A stretch of 16,848 bases of DNA from Ilumatobacteraceae bacterium. Lineage in GTDB: Bacteria; Actinomycetota; Acidimicrobiia; Acidimicrobiales; Ilumatobacteraceae. Under the pieces are notes generated by a model, which saw only the letters and a program-made list of their open reading frames with translations, was not told the DNA's origin and did not search any database. Below are positions 7,918-14,229 of this stretch, one piece after another. The translations under genes and the position numbers were made by a program. The stretch is taken from assembly GCA_025456105.1 (NCBI GenBank), contig JALOLG010000017.1, positions 1 to 16,848 of the forward strand. Reading direction: 5' to 3'. Every line of letters starts with the position of its first letter. The first letter of the stretch is position 1.

Positions 7918-8440
7918 GGTGCACCAGCTCGGACCACCCCGACCGACGGCCGGCGACGATGTCGGCGATCGCACCGAGGCCCATCGCCACCACGAGCGCG
8001 GCGGCGAACGGCAGCAGCCCGTATGCCCGGTGCGGGCGCCAGGCCGCGTAGAGCAGCCCGATCGCCATCGCGAGCGCGAACGCCCCGAGGTGGCGGGCGA
8101 CGTGCACCGTGGCACCGTCGACCTCGCCGAGCAGCACCGCCGGCAGGCTCTGGGCCACCAGCACCACCCCCACCCAGGCGAGGGCCGGCCGGAGCCAGCC
8201 GCCGCGCCCGAGCCGCGCCGGACGGGCGCGGTCGAGCACGCGCCAGGTCAGGTCGGGCATCTCCGACGGACGGGTCGCCGCCCGCAACCGCACCGACCGG
8301 GTGAGCGCCGACATGCGCTCGAGGTGCGCCGTGCAGCCGGGGCACCCGGCGAGGTGGCCGTGCAGCTCGGCCTCCTCGGCGGCGGTGGCCTCGCCGTCGA
8401 GCATCGCCGACATGAGCTCGTGGGACCTTCGGCACTCCAT
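7811..8440 (-). CDS. Membrane anti-sigma factor with zinc-finger (ZAS/zf-HC2) domain
   Basis: A 209-residue anti-sigma factor. The N-terminal zinc-binding domain has Cys3 and the H-x3-C-x2-C signature at His29, Cys33 and Cys36, which would grip the sigma factor in the cytoplasm. Four hydrophobic segments follow (about residues 84-104, 117-134, 141-163, 171-189), so the sensor part is in the membrane with almost no periplasmic domain. It is divergent from, not downstream of, the sigma gene, which is less common. ATG 8440 is preceded by GGGAAC-N17-CGACCGT-N6, the ECF-like element shared with two other genes here, implying negative feedback. Its final 107 bases overlap the methyltransferase gene. 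The ZAS cysteines suggest, but do not prove, a redox or metal input. Confidence 0.87.
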   Translation of the reverse strand: MECRRSHELMSAMLDGEATAAEEAELHGHLAGCPGCTAHLERMSALTRSVRLRAATRPSEMPDLTWRVLDRARPARLGRGGWLRPALAWVGVVLVAQSLPAVLLGEVDGATVHVARHLGAFALAMAIGLLYAAWRPHRAYGLLPFAAALVVAMGLGAIADIVAGRRSGWSELVHLTELIGLWLLWMIAGSPGWERMVAPWRRRSPRPTS

Positions 8441-8446
8441 GCCGTG

Positions 8447-8476
8447 ACGGTCGTCCCAGGCGGTCGTCCGGTTCCC
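8447..8476 (-). promoter_or_regulatory. ECF-type promoter of the anti-sigma gene (site 1 of 3)
   Basis: On the minus strand GGGAAC ends at 8471, followed by 17 nt and CGACCGT (8453-8447), then 6 nt and the ATG at 8440. The -35 core GGAAC is the classic ECF sigma recognition sequence. The whole spacing is identical at two other genes of the locus. Confidence 0.72.
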
Positions 8477-8481
8477 CGGGG

Positions 8482-8487
8482 CACACT
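8482..8487 (+). promoter_or_regulatory. Putative leaderless -10 box of the sigma-factor gene
   Basis: CACACT lies 6 nt before GTG 8494. It departs from TAnnnT at the first base, so it would be a weak housekeeping promoter. It is unlike the ECF element that faces the anti-sigma gene from the same 53-bp gap. It also argues for GTG 8494 over GTG 8488 as the start. Confidence 0.4.
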
Positions 8488-8493
8488 GTGGGC

Positions 8494-9054
8494 GTGGATC
8501 AGCTCACGGCGTGGCTCGTCGCGGCCCAGCAGGGGGACCGCCGCGCGCTCGAGCGCTTCATCGCCGCCACGCAGACCGACGTCTGGCGCCTGTGCCGGCA
8601 CCTCGGTGATCCCGACTCGGCCGACGACCTCGCCCAGGAGACCTACGAGCGGGCGATCGCCGCACTGCACCGGTACCGGGCCGAGGGCCCGGCCACGAGC
8701 TGGCTGTTCACGATCGCCCGGCGCACCTGCGCCGACGCCACCCGGCGCCGCAGCCGCCGTCGGCGCCGCCAGGCCGAGACCGCCCACGAGCAGCTCGACG
8801 ACCCGCGGTTCGTCCCGATCGACCAGGTCCGCGTCGAGCTCGACGACCTCCTCGCCCGCCTCGACCCGGATCGCCGGGCGGCGTTCGTCGTCACCCAGGT
8901 GCTGGGGCTGCGCTACGAGGAGGCCGCCGAGGTGCTGGGGTGCCCCATCGGCACGATCCGCTCCCGGGTCGCCCGGGCACGTGCGGACCTGCTCGACATG
9001 ATCGGCCCGGCCGCGGGAACCCAGGCCCCTCCATCGGCGACCATGGAAGCATGA
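8494..9054 (+). CDS. ECF (extracytoplasmic function) RNA polymerase sigma factor
   Basis: A 186-residue ECF sigma factor. Region 2 runs from about residue 10 to 90, with the core-binding DDLAQETYERA at 44-54 and SWLFTIARRTCADATRR as regions 2.3-2.4. An arginine-rich linker follows. Region 4 starts near residue 125 with LDPDRRAAF and contains the helix-turn-helix YEEAAEVLGCPIGTIRSRVARAR that reads the -35. It is divergent from its presumed anti-sigma partner and its stop overlaps the cytochrome c start (ATGA). The genes it precedes handle haem and copper, and three of them or their leaders carry the same GGAAC promoter, so it is the obvious candidate to read it. The precise ECF group cannot be assigned by eye. 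Confidence 0.93.
   Translation: MDQLTAWLVAAQQGDRRALERFIAATQTDVWRLCRHLGDPDSADDLAQETYERAIAALHRYRAEGPATSWLFTIARRTCADATRRRSRRRRRQAETAHEQLDDPRFVPIDQVRVELDDLLARLDPDRRAAFVVTQVLGLRYEEAAEVLGCPIGTIRSRVARARADLLDMIGPAAGTQAPPSATMEA
9015..9044 (+). promoter_or_regulatory. ECF-type promoter of the cytochrome c operon (site 2 of 3), inside the sigma gene
   Basis: GGGAAC at 9015-9020, 17 nt, CGACCAT at 9038-9044, then 6 nt and ATG 9051. It lies in the last codons of the sigma gene, so the four downstream genes could be induced apart from the sigma gene. Geometry matches the sites at 8447 and 12476 base for base. Confidence 0.7.
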
Positions 9055-9455
9055 GGCTCTCGGCTCGCGCCCTGGCGGCGGTGATCACCACGGCGGTCGT
9101 GCTGCTCGCGGCCTGCGGCGACGACCAGACGGCCGCACCCGAGCTCTCGCCGATCGCCGAGCAGGGCCGCCAGGTGGCCGCCCAGAACGGCTGCGCCAGC
9201 TGCCACGGCGCGAACGGCCAGGGCGGGGTCGGGCCGGCGTTCGTCGGCCTGGTGGGCTCCGAGCGGACCTTCGCCGACGGCACGTCGCTCGTGGCCGACG
9301 AGGCGTACGTGCGCGAGTCGATCCTCGAACCGGCCGCCCGCCAGGTGGCCGACTACTCGATCATCATGCCCGAGAACGACCTGTCGCCCGAGGAGGTCGA
9401 CCAGGTCGTCGCGTACATCCTCGAGCTGTCGAACCCCCCGGAGCCCGCATCGTGA
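9051..9455 (+). CDS. Lipoprotein c-type cytochrome (monohaem)
   Basis: A 134-residue exported monohaem cytochrome c. The signal peptide ends in a lipobox LAAC with the lipidated Cys22, so it should sit on the outer face of the cytoplasmic membrane. The haem motif is C48-A-S-C51-H52, and Met106 in IIMPEN is the likely second axial ligand. The region DEAYVRESILEP through LSPEEVDQVVAYIL closely resembles the cytochrome c domain fused to subunit II of caa3 oxidases, suggesting electron transfer to such an oxidase. ATG 9051 overlaps the sigma stop; the GTGA at its own end overlaps the SCO start. Confidence 0.92.
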   Translation: MRLSARALAAVITTAVVLLAACGDDQTAAPELSPIAEQGRQVAAQNGCASCHGANGQGGVGPAFVGLVGSERTFADGTSLVADEAYVRESILEPAARQVADYSIIMPENDLSPEEVDQVVAYILELSNPPEPAS

Positions 9456-10048
9456 AGCGCCTCACCACCCTCGCCCTCGCCGCCGCCCTCGTGGTGCCCC
9501 TCGCCGCCTGCGGGGGCGACGAGCCGCACGAGTTCGCCGGCTACGTGCGCACCCCCGAGCCCCAGGTCGACGTCGCCGCGCTCCCCAACCTCACCGACGG
9601 CGGTGCCGACTTCGAGCTCCGCGCCGAGCCGGGGAACCTGCTGCTCACGTTCTTCGGCTACACGAACTGCCCCGACTTCTGCCCCACCACGCTCGCCGAC
9701 ACCCGCGCCGCAGTCCGCCGTCTCGACCCCGCCGACGCCGAGCGCATCGACGTGGCGATGATCACCGTCGACCCCGATCGCGACCTCGAGGCGCTGCCGG
9801 CCTACGTGCAGAGCTTCGACGAGGGCTGGATCGGGCTCGGCACCGACGACGCCGATCTGCTGGCCACCGTGGCCGCCCCGTTCGGTGCGAGCTACCAGGT
9901 CGACGGCGAGGAGGTGGCCCACAGCACGCAGCTCTACGCCATCGACGACCAGGGGCGCCTCGTCATGACCTGGCCGTTCGGCATCGCCAGCGAGCAGCTC
10001 GCCGGCGATCTCGAGGCGCTGCTCGAGGCCCAGGAGTCGACGGCATGA
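9452..10048 (+). CDS. SCO1/SenC-family copper chaperone lipoprotein
   Basis: A 198-residue SCO protein, a membrane-anchored thioredoxin-fold factor that delivers copper to, or reduces, the CuA site of cytochrome oxidase subunit II. It has a lipobox LAAC (Cys20), the copper motif C73-P-D-F-C77-P, the conserved VDPDRD segment, and the third copper ligand His157 in VAHSTQLY. GTG 9452 overlaps the cytochrome c stop, and its own stop overlaps the next ATG, so the operon is translationally coupled. All key residues are intact and length is normal. Confidence 0.94.
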   Translation: MKRLTTLALAAALVVPLAACGGDEPHEFAGYVRTPEPQVDVAALPNLTDGGADFELRAEPGNLLLTFFGYTNCPDFCPTTLADTRAAVRRLDPADAERIDVAMITVDPDRDLEALPAYVQSFDEGWIGLGTDDADLLATVAAPFGASYQVDGEEVAHSTQLYAIDDQGRLVMTWPFGIASEQLAGDLEALLEAQESTA

Positions 10049-10425
10049 TCCGACGGATCGCCCTCGCCGCCCTGCTCCTCGGCGCACCGGCGCTCGTGGC
10101 GTGCGGTGAGTCGGAGCCGACTCGACCCGGCATCGCGGCCCAGCCCGAGGCCACCCCGCCCGACGTCGAGTTCATCGTGCCGTACGGCACCGGCGAGAAG
10201 ATCGACGCGGGCGAGCCGGTCGAGCTGATGCCCGACGACCTGACGATGCAGGTCGGCGAGACGATCCGCATCACCAACCTCGACAACCGCGGCCACGTCG
10301 TCGGGGTGTTCTACGTGGGGGCCAACGAGGTCCTCGTGCAGAAGTTCACCTCGCCGGGCGTGCTGAGCGGTGAGTGCTCGCTGAACGACAGCGGCACCTT
10401 CACGCTCACCGTCGAAGCGGCGTGA
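10045..10425 (+). CDS. Cupredoxin-like lipoprotein
   Basis: A 126-residue lipoprotein (lipobox LVAC, Cys20) with one small beta-sandwich domain. The stretch QVGETIRITNLDNRGHVVGVF and the closing TFTLTVE strand are typical of cupredoxins. Of the usual His-Cys-His-Met copper set, His84 and Cys111 are present, but no His or Met follows Cys111. It may bind copper differently, pass it on, or have lost the metal. It is coupled by 4-base overlaps to the SCO gene upstream and the membrane-protein gene downstream. The fold is a moderately confident call; the function is inferred from company. Confidence 0.72.
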   Translation: MIRRIALAALLLGAPALVACGESEPTRPGIAAQPEATPPDVEFIVPYGTGEKIDAGEPVELMPDDLTMQVGETIRITNLDNRGHVVGVFYVGANEVLVQKFTSPGVLSGECSLNDSGTFTLTVEAA

Positions 10426-11350
10426 GGCGGCTCACCGCAGCGGCGCTGTCGGGCGTGGTCGGCGCAGCACTGGCCGTCGTCGCCACTCCCGTCGTCGCTC
10501 ACGCCGATCCGGCCGGGCCCACCGACTTCCGCAGCGAGATCACCCGGCTCGATCCCCCGACCGATGCGGTGACCGCGTCGATCGTCGGCGGCGACGCGTT
10601 CGTCCTGCTCGAGGTCGCGCCGGGCACCGAGGTCGTGGTGGTGGGCTACGCCGGGGAGCCGTACCTGTGGTTCCGGCCCGACGGCAGCGTCGCCGAGAAC
10701 GCGTCGTCCCCGGCCCGCTACCTCAACGAGGAGCGCTTCGGCGGCGACGTCCCCGACGGCGTCGATCCCGACGCCCCACCCGAGTGGATCGAGGTGGGCT
10801 CGGGCGCGCACGCCTGGCACGACCACCGAGCCCACCGCATGGACCGCGGTCGGCCACCCGGTGCGGAGCCCGGCGACGTCGTGCTCGACGGCGTGATCCC
10901 GCTCGTGGTCGACGGGCCGTCGTGCTGGCGGGCCGCCGCTCGACCCATGCCGCTGCGGTCGTCACCACCCTCACCGCGGGGATCGCCCTCGTCGTCGGGA
11001 CGTGGCAGTTCCGGTCGCTCCCGGCCGAGACCGGGCCCTCGATCACCTGGTGGGCGCTGCCGCTCACCGCGCTCGTGGCCGCCGCGATCGCCCTCGGCAC
11101 CGCTGGGCGCCCGGGCATCACCTCGACCGGCGCGCTCGCGGTCGCGGGCGTGCAGCTCGTGGTGTGGGGCTGGCAGCGCCGCGACGGGCTCACCCGGGCC
11201 CTGCTCCCCACCGACGCCCCCGCCTGGCTCGACCGACTCGCCACCGCGCTCGCCCTCGGTGTCGGCGTCGCCGCCGTGGTGGTCGCCGGTCTCACCCTCG
11301 GCGCGCTCTGGCGCCACCCCGCCCCGGCCCAGGCGCCCACCCCGACCTGA
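10422..11350 (+). pseudogene. Secreted/membrane protein of unknown function, interrupted by an apparent -1 frameshift
   Basis: Read in two frames this encodes one protein of about 309 residues. Frame one starts at GTG 10422 (overlapping the previous stop) with a signal peptide ending AHA, then an extracellular domain with the motifs GYAGEPYLWF, RYLNEERF and AWHDHRAHRM, and a strand VIPLVVDG ending near 10916. The partner frame then resumes with AVVLAGR and four hydrophobic segments to the stop at 11348-11350. Adding one G to the run at 10914-10916 restores a single frame. This could be an assembly error, a recent mutation or, less likely, recoding. I do not recognise a named family with certainty; its place suggests a job in copper or oxidase maturation at the membrane. 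Confidence 0.72.
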
Positions 11351-11356
11351 TCTGCA

Positions 11357-11404
11357 GTTTGGGCTGCAGTCACCAGCAGATCTGCCGGTGACTGCAGCCC
11401 GAAC
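11357..11404. terminator. 48-bp near-perfect palindrome, probable bidirectional terminator
   Basis: Two 18-nt arms, 11357-11374 (GTTTGGGCTGCAGTCACC) and 11387-11404, pair with only one T/G wobble. The 12-nt centre contains a further 10-nt palindrome (GCAGATCTGC), so nearly the whole 48 bp is self-complementary. It fills the gap between two convergent operons, as expected of a shared terminator, but lacks a T-run and is much longer than most. It is less GC-rich than its surroundings. Confidence 0.65.
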
Positions 11405-11417
11405 CGTCGGGAACGGC

Positions 11418-11915
11418 TCAGCCGGCGAGGGCGTCGTCGATCGCGGCCTCGAGCTCGGCGGCGGTCATCGGCCCGAGGTGCTCGGTGACGATGGTGCCGT
11501 CGGCGTCGAGCACGAGCGTCACCGGCAGCGTGGCGGTGCCCAGCTCGGCGGTGAGGTCGTTGCGCTCGTCGAGGTAGTTCGGGAACGTGACGCCCACCTC
11601 GTCGAGGAAGTCACCTGCAGCACCGGCGGTGTCGCCGATGTTGACCCCCACGAACGCCACGTCGTCGCCGCGGGCCTGGTGCACCGCCTCGAAGTCGGGC
11701 AGCTCGCGCCGGCACGGCGCGCACCACGTGGCCCACAGGTTCACCACGGCCGGCCCGTCGAGCTCGGCCAGGTCGATCTCCTGCCCGCCGTCGACCGACG
11801 GCAGGGTCAGGTCGGGGAGACCTGACCCTGCCTCGGAGCCGTCACTGCCGCCGCAGCCCGCCGCGACGGCGATCGCCAGGACCACGCCCGTCACCGTGGC
11901 CCGGCGACCGATCAC
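11418..11915 (-). CDS. TlpA/ResA-like thioredoxin-fold lipoprotein
   Basis: A 165-residue exported thiol-disulfide oxidoreductase of the TlpA/ResA type. It has a lipobox with Cys21, then a thioredoxin fold with the active site W-C65-A-P-C68-R and the cis-proline segment TATLPVTLVLD. Such proteins keep periplasmic cysteines reduced, for example those of cytochrome c or of the CuA site in oxidase subunit II. GTG 11915 overlaps the stop of the PCu(A)C gene (GTGA), so the two are made together. TlpA with PCu(A)C and SCO forms the known CuA-loading set in bacteria, which fits the context. Complete, normal length. Confidence 0.92.
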   Translation of the reverse strand: MIGRRATVTGVVLAIAVAAGCGGSDGSEAGSGLPDLTLPSVDGGQEIDLAELDGPAVVNLWATWCAPCRRELPDFEAVHQARGDDVAFVGVNIGDTAGAAGDFLDEVGVTFPNYLDERNDLTAELGTATLPVTLVLDADGTIVTEHLGPMTAAELEAAIDDALAG

Positions 11916-12469
11916 GGTGCCTCGTCGCGGACCTCGACGCTGACCACCACCGGGTCGGCGCTCTCGAACACGAGCGTGGCGTCGAAGGTGTCGCCCACCT
12001 CCAGCGGCTCGGCCAGCTGGAGCAGCATCACGTGGTAGCCACCCGGCTCGAGCGACACCGTCTCGTCGGCCGGCAGCTCGAGGAACGGGATCTGCTGCAT
12101 GACCATGGCGCCGTCCATGCCGCCCTCCATGTCGCCCTCGGCCATCGTGCCCTCGGTCATGCCCTCGTCGGCCATCGTGCCCTCGGTCATGCCCTCGTCG
12201 GCCATGGTGTCCTCGGTCATCGCGCCGTCGGCGGCCACCGTCTCGTGGATCTCGGTCCGGGCCGCCACCTCGGGCGCCACCGTCACCGCCGTGAGCCGGT
12301 CGGCCTCGGGGGACGTGATCTCCATGTACATGGCGCCGACGTCGACGGCCATCGGCGAGGTGCGCGCCCAGGCGCCCTCCACCTCGGGGCCCGACGCCTC
12401 GTCGTCACCACATGCGGCGAGGCCACCAAGGGCCAGGACCGCGACTGCCAGGGCTGCTGTCCGCTTCAT
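11912..12469 (-). CDS. PCu(A)C-family periplasmic copper chaperone with methionine-rich insertion
   Basis: A 185-residue lipoprotein (lipobox LAAC, Cys20) of the PCu(A)C/DUF461 family, which carries Cu(I) to cytochrome oxidase. Family marks are GAMYMEI near residue 46, the IHET motif with His75, and GGYHVML with the His146-x-Met148 pair. Between them, about residues 83-120, is an insertion rich in Met, Glu, Asp, Gly and Thr, in which Met recurs every fifth residue (84, 89, 94, 99, 104, 109, 114). Methionine-rich segments bind Cu(I), so extra copper capacity is a reasonable inference. ATG 12469 is preceded by the ECF-like element; the stop overlaps the TlpA start. Confidence 0.92.
   Translation of the reverse strand: MKRTAALAVAVLALGGLAACGDDEASGPEVEGAWARTSPMAVDVGAMYMEITSPEADRLTAVTVAPEVAARTEIHETVAADGAMTEDTMADEGMTEGTMADEGMTEGTMAEGDMEGGMDGAMVMQQIPFLELPADETVSLEPGGYHVMLLQLAEPLEVGDTFDATLVFESADPVVVSVEVRDEAP
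12141..12230. repeat. 30-bp in-frame tandem repeat encoding the Met-rich insertion
   Basis: 12141-12170 and 12171-12200 are identical 30-base units, and 12201-12230 is a degraded third copy. Each unit is ten codons, encoding DEGMTEGTMA, two methionines spaced by five. The exact identity of two copies suggests recent duplication, and copy number may vary between strains. Confidence 0.9.
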
Positions 12470-12475
12470 GCCACC

Positions 12476-12505
12476 AAGGTCGTCGCTCGGGTCGTTCCGG
12501 TTCCC
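12476..12505 (-). promoter_or_regulatory. ECF-type promoter of the PCu(A)C-TlpA operon (site 3 of 3)
   Basis: On the minus strand GGGAAC (12505-12500), 17 nt, CGACCTT (12482-12476), then 6 nt and ATG 12469. It sits in the 50-bp gap after the methionine aminopeptidase gene, giving this operon its own start. Confidence 0.72.
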
Positions 12506-12519
12506 GGACGGATCTCGAG

Positions 12520-13500
12520 TCAGCGATGCCAGGGCGCGATCGGTGACACCGCGCCCGGGCCGCCCGTGAGGACCTCGACACCGTCGTCGGTGACGAGCAC
12601 GGTGTGCTCGAACTGCGCGGTGCGACGCCCGTCGGCGGTGACCGCGGTCCAGTCGTCGTCCCACATCTTGTGCTGCCACGTGCCGAGCGTGATCATCGGC
12701 TCGATCGTGAACGTCATCCCGGGACGCATCACCATCGTGTTGCGCGGGTCGAAGTAGTGCAGCACGGGGATGTCGAGGTGGAACTGCTCGCCGATGCCGT
12801 GGCCGATGAACGCCCGCACCACGCCGTAGCGGTGCGCCTTGGCGTGCTGCTCGATGGCGCGGCCGATCTCGTTGATGGGCCGGCCCGGCTTGACCGCCTC
12901 GATGCCGTGCCACATGCACTCCTCGGTGACCCGGATGAGCTCGCGGCTGACCTCGTCGACGTCGCCCACGACGAACGTCGCGTTCGTGTCGCCGTGCACG
13001 CCGCCGATGTACGCCGTGACGTCGAGGTTGACGATGTCGCCGTCCTGCAGGGGGCGCGAGTCGGGGATGCCGTGGCAGATGACCTCGTTGACCGAGGTGC
13101 ACAGGCTCTTGGGGTAGCCGTGGTAGTTGAGCGTGCTCGGGTACGAGCCGCGCTCGATGTAGAGCTGGTGGGTGTACTCGTCGATCTCGTCGGTGGTGAC
13201 ACCGGGACGCACGAACTCACCGGCGAGGCGCAGGATCTCGGCCGCCACCCGGCCGGCGTGGCGCATGCGCTCGATCACCTCGGGCGTCTTCACCCGTGAC
13301 TCGTCCCACGACTCGACGTGGCCGGTGTCGGCATACGACGGCCGAGCGATGGTGTCGGGCACCGAGCGCACGGGCGAGACGACGCCGGGGAGCACGCGGC
13401 CTTCCGACCGCTTGTGGCAGCGCTTGTACTTGCGACCGCTGCCGCACCAGCACGGATCGTTGGCCTGCGGCAGCACGGCGGGGGCAGCGACGGACCTCAC
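12520..13500 (-). CDS. map: Methionine aminopeptidase type I with N-terminal SEC-C zinc motif
   Basis: A 326-residue enzyme removing the initiator methionine from nascent proteins. The N-terminus carries a SEC-C type zinc motif (Cys17, Cys19, Cys28, His29 in DPCWCGSGRKYKRCH), then a proline-rich PGVVSPVRSVP linker with the PxxP feature of actinobacterial type 1c enzymes. The catalytic domain shows the five metal ligands in order: Asp in NLDVTAY, Asp in HGDTNATF, His in GHGIGEQFH, Glu in TIEPM and Glu in FEHTVLV. GTG 13500 is supported by the SEC-C motif following at once and a TAGACT box 7 nt upstream. The SEC-C part likely aids ribosome docking, as proposed for such extensions. Confidence 0.95.
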   Translation of the reverse strand: MRSVAAPAVLPQANDPCWCGSGRKYKRCHKRSEGRVLPGVVSPVRSVPDTIARPSYADTGHVESWDESRVKTPEVIERMRHAGRVAAEILRLAGEFVRPGVTTDEIDEYTHQLYIERGSYPSTLNYHGYPKSLCTSVNEVICHGIPDSRPLQDGDIVNLDVTAYIGGVHGDTNATFVVGDVDEVSRELIRVTEECMWHGIEAVKPGRPINEIGRAIEQHAKAHRYGVVRAFIGHGIGEQFHLDIPVLHYFDPRNTMVMRPGMTFTIEPMITLGTWQHKMWDDDWTAVTADGRRTAQFEHTVLVTDDGVEVLTGGPGAVSPIAPWHR

Positions 13501-13507
13501 CTCGACC

Positions 13508-13513
13508 AGTCTA
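13508..13513 (-). promoter_or_regulatory. Putative leaderless -10 box of map
   Basis: TAGACT on the minus strand lies 7 nt before GTG 13500. A loose -35 (CTGACC, 13538-13533) sits 19 nt further upstream. No ribosome binding site is seen. Confidence 0.6.
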
Positions 13514-13560
13514 GGAGCGCGGCCCCCGATCGGGTCAGGGAGCGGCGCCCGCGACCAGTG

Positions 13561-14229
13561 TCACGGCGCGAGGCGCTCGATCGTCCAGGCGTCGCCGGCG
13601 CGCCGGTAGCGGAGCCGGTCGTGGAGCCGCGACGGGCGGCCCTGCCAGAACTCCCACTCGGCGGGGACGAGCAGCCACCCACCCCAGAAGGGTGGGCGCG
13701 GCACCTCGACCCCGGCGAAGCGCTGCTCGACCTCGGCCACCCGGGCCTCGAGCTCGGCCCGATCGGCGATCACCCGGCTCTGTGGCGAGGCCCACGCCCC
13801 GATCCGGCTCTCGCGCGGCCGGGTCGCGAAGTACTCGTCGCTCTCGGCGTCGCTCAGCAGCGTGACGTCGCCGCGCACCCGCACCTGCCGGTGCAGGTCG
13901 AGCCACGCGAACGTGGCCGCCGCGCTGGCGCTGAGCTCGAGCTGGCGGCCCTTGGCGCTGGTGTGGTTGGTGAAGAACGTGATGCCGCGGGCGTCGACGC
14001 CACGGGCGAGCAGCACGCGGGCGTCGGGCGCGCCGAGGGAGTCGACCGTGCTCACCGTCATCGCGTTCGGCTCGGCGAGCCCCGACGCCACGGCGTCGTC
14101 GTGCCAGCGGTGCCACTGCTCGACCGGATCGGCCGCCAGGTCACCGACGTCGAGCCCCGCGGTCTCGTACTGCACCCGCCGCGAGCGCAGCGCCACGTGC
14201 CGCGGATCGAGCGGGTCGAGGTCGGTCAT
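13561..14229 (-). CDS. pdxH: Pyridoxamine/pyridoxine 5'-phosphate oxidase
   Basis: A 222-residue FMN-dependent oxidase making pyridoxal 5'-phosphate, the final step of the salvage and DXP-dependent routes to vitamin B6. Marks include ARVLLARGVDARGITFFTN, the FMN-site stretch SAKGRQLELS, the RVRGDV strand, RPRESRIGAWAS and the C-terminal signature WEFWQGRPSRLHDR. Length is that of E. coli PdxH (218). ATG 14229 overlaps the serS stop (ATGA), so it is translated with serS; the open frame reaching further upstream is a shadow of serS. A 60-bp gap separates it from map. Confidence 0.95.
   Translation of the reverse strand: MTDLDPLDPRHVALRSRRVQYETAGLDVGDLAADPVEQWHRWHDDAVASGLAEPNAMTVSTVDSLGAPDARVLLARGVDARGITFFTNHTSAKGRQLELSASAAATFAWLDLHRQVRVRGDVTLLSDAESDEYFATRPRESRIGAWASPQSRVIADRAELEARVAEVEQRFAGVEVPRPPFWGGWLLVPAEWEFWQGRPSRLHDRLRYRRAGDAWTIERLAP

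Noticed and set aside
8488..8493. GTG 8488 as start of the sigma factor
   Set aside because: It abuts the CACACT box with no gap, while GTG 8494 has the 6-nt spacing seen at other leaderless starts; the difference is only two residues.
10374..11825. Single plus-strand frame of 483 codons through the palindrome into the TlpA region
   Set aside because: Only 10422-10916 of it is coding; after the frameshift it becomes Ser/Pro/Arg noise and then runs antisense to TlpA.
12141..12230. 30-bp repeats as a CRISPR array
   Set aside because: The repeats are directly adjacent without spacers and lie in frame inside a coding gene.
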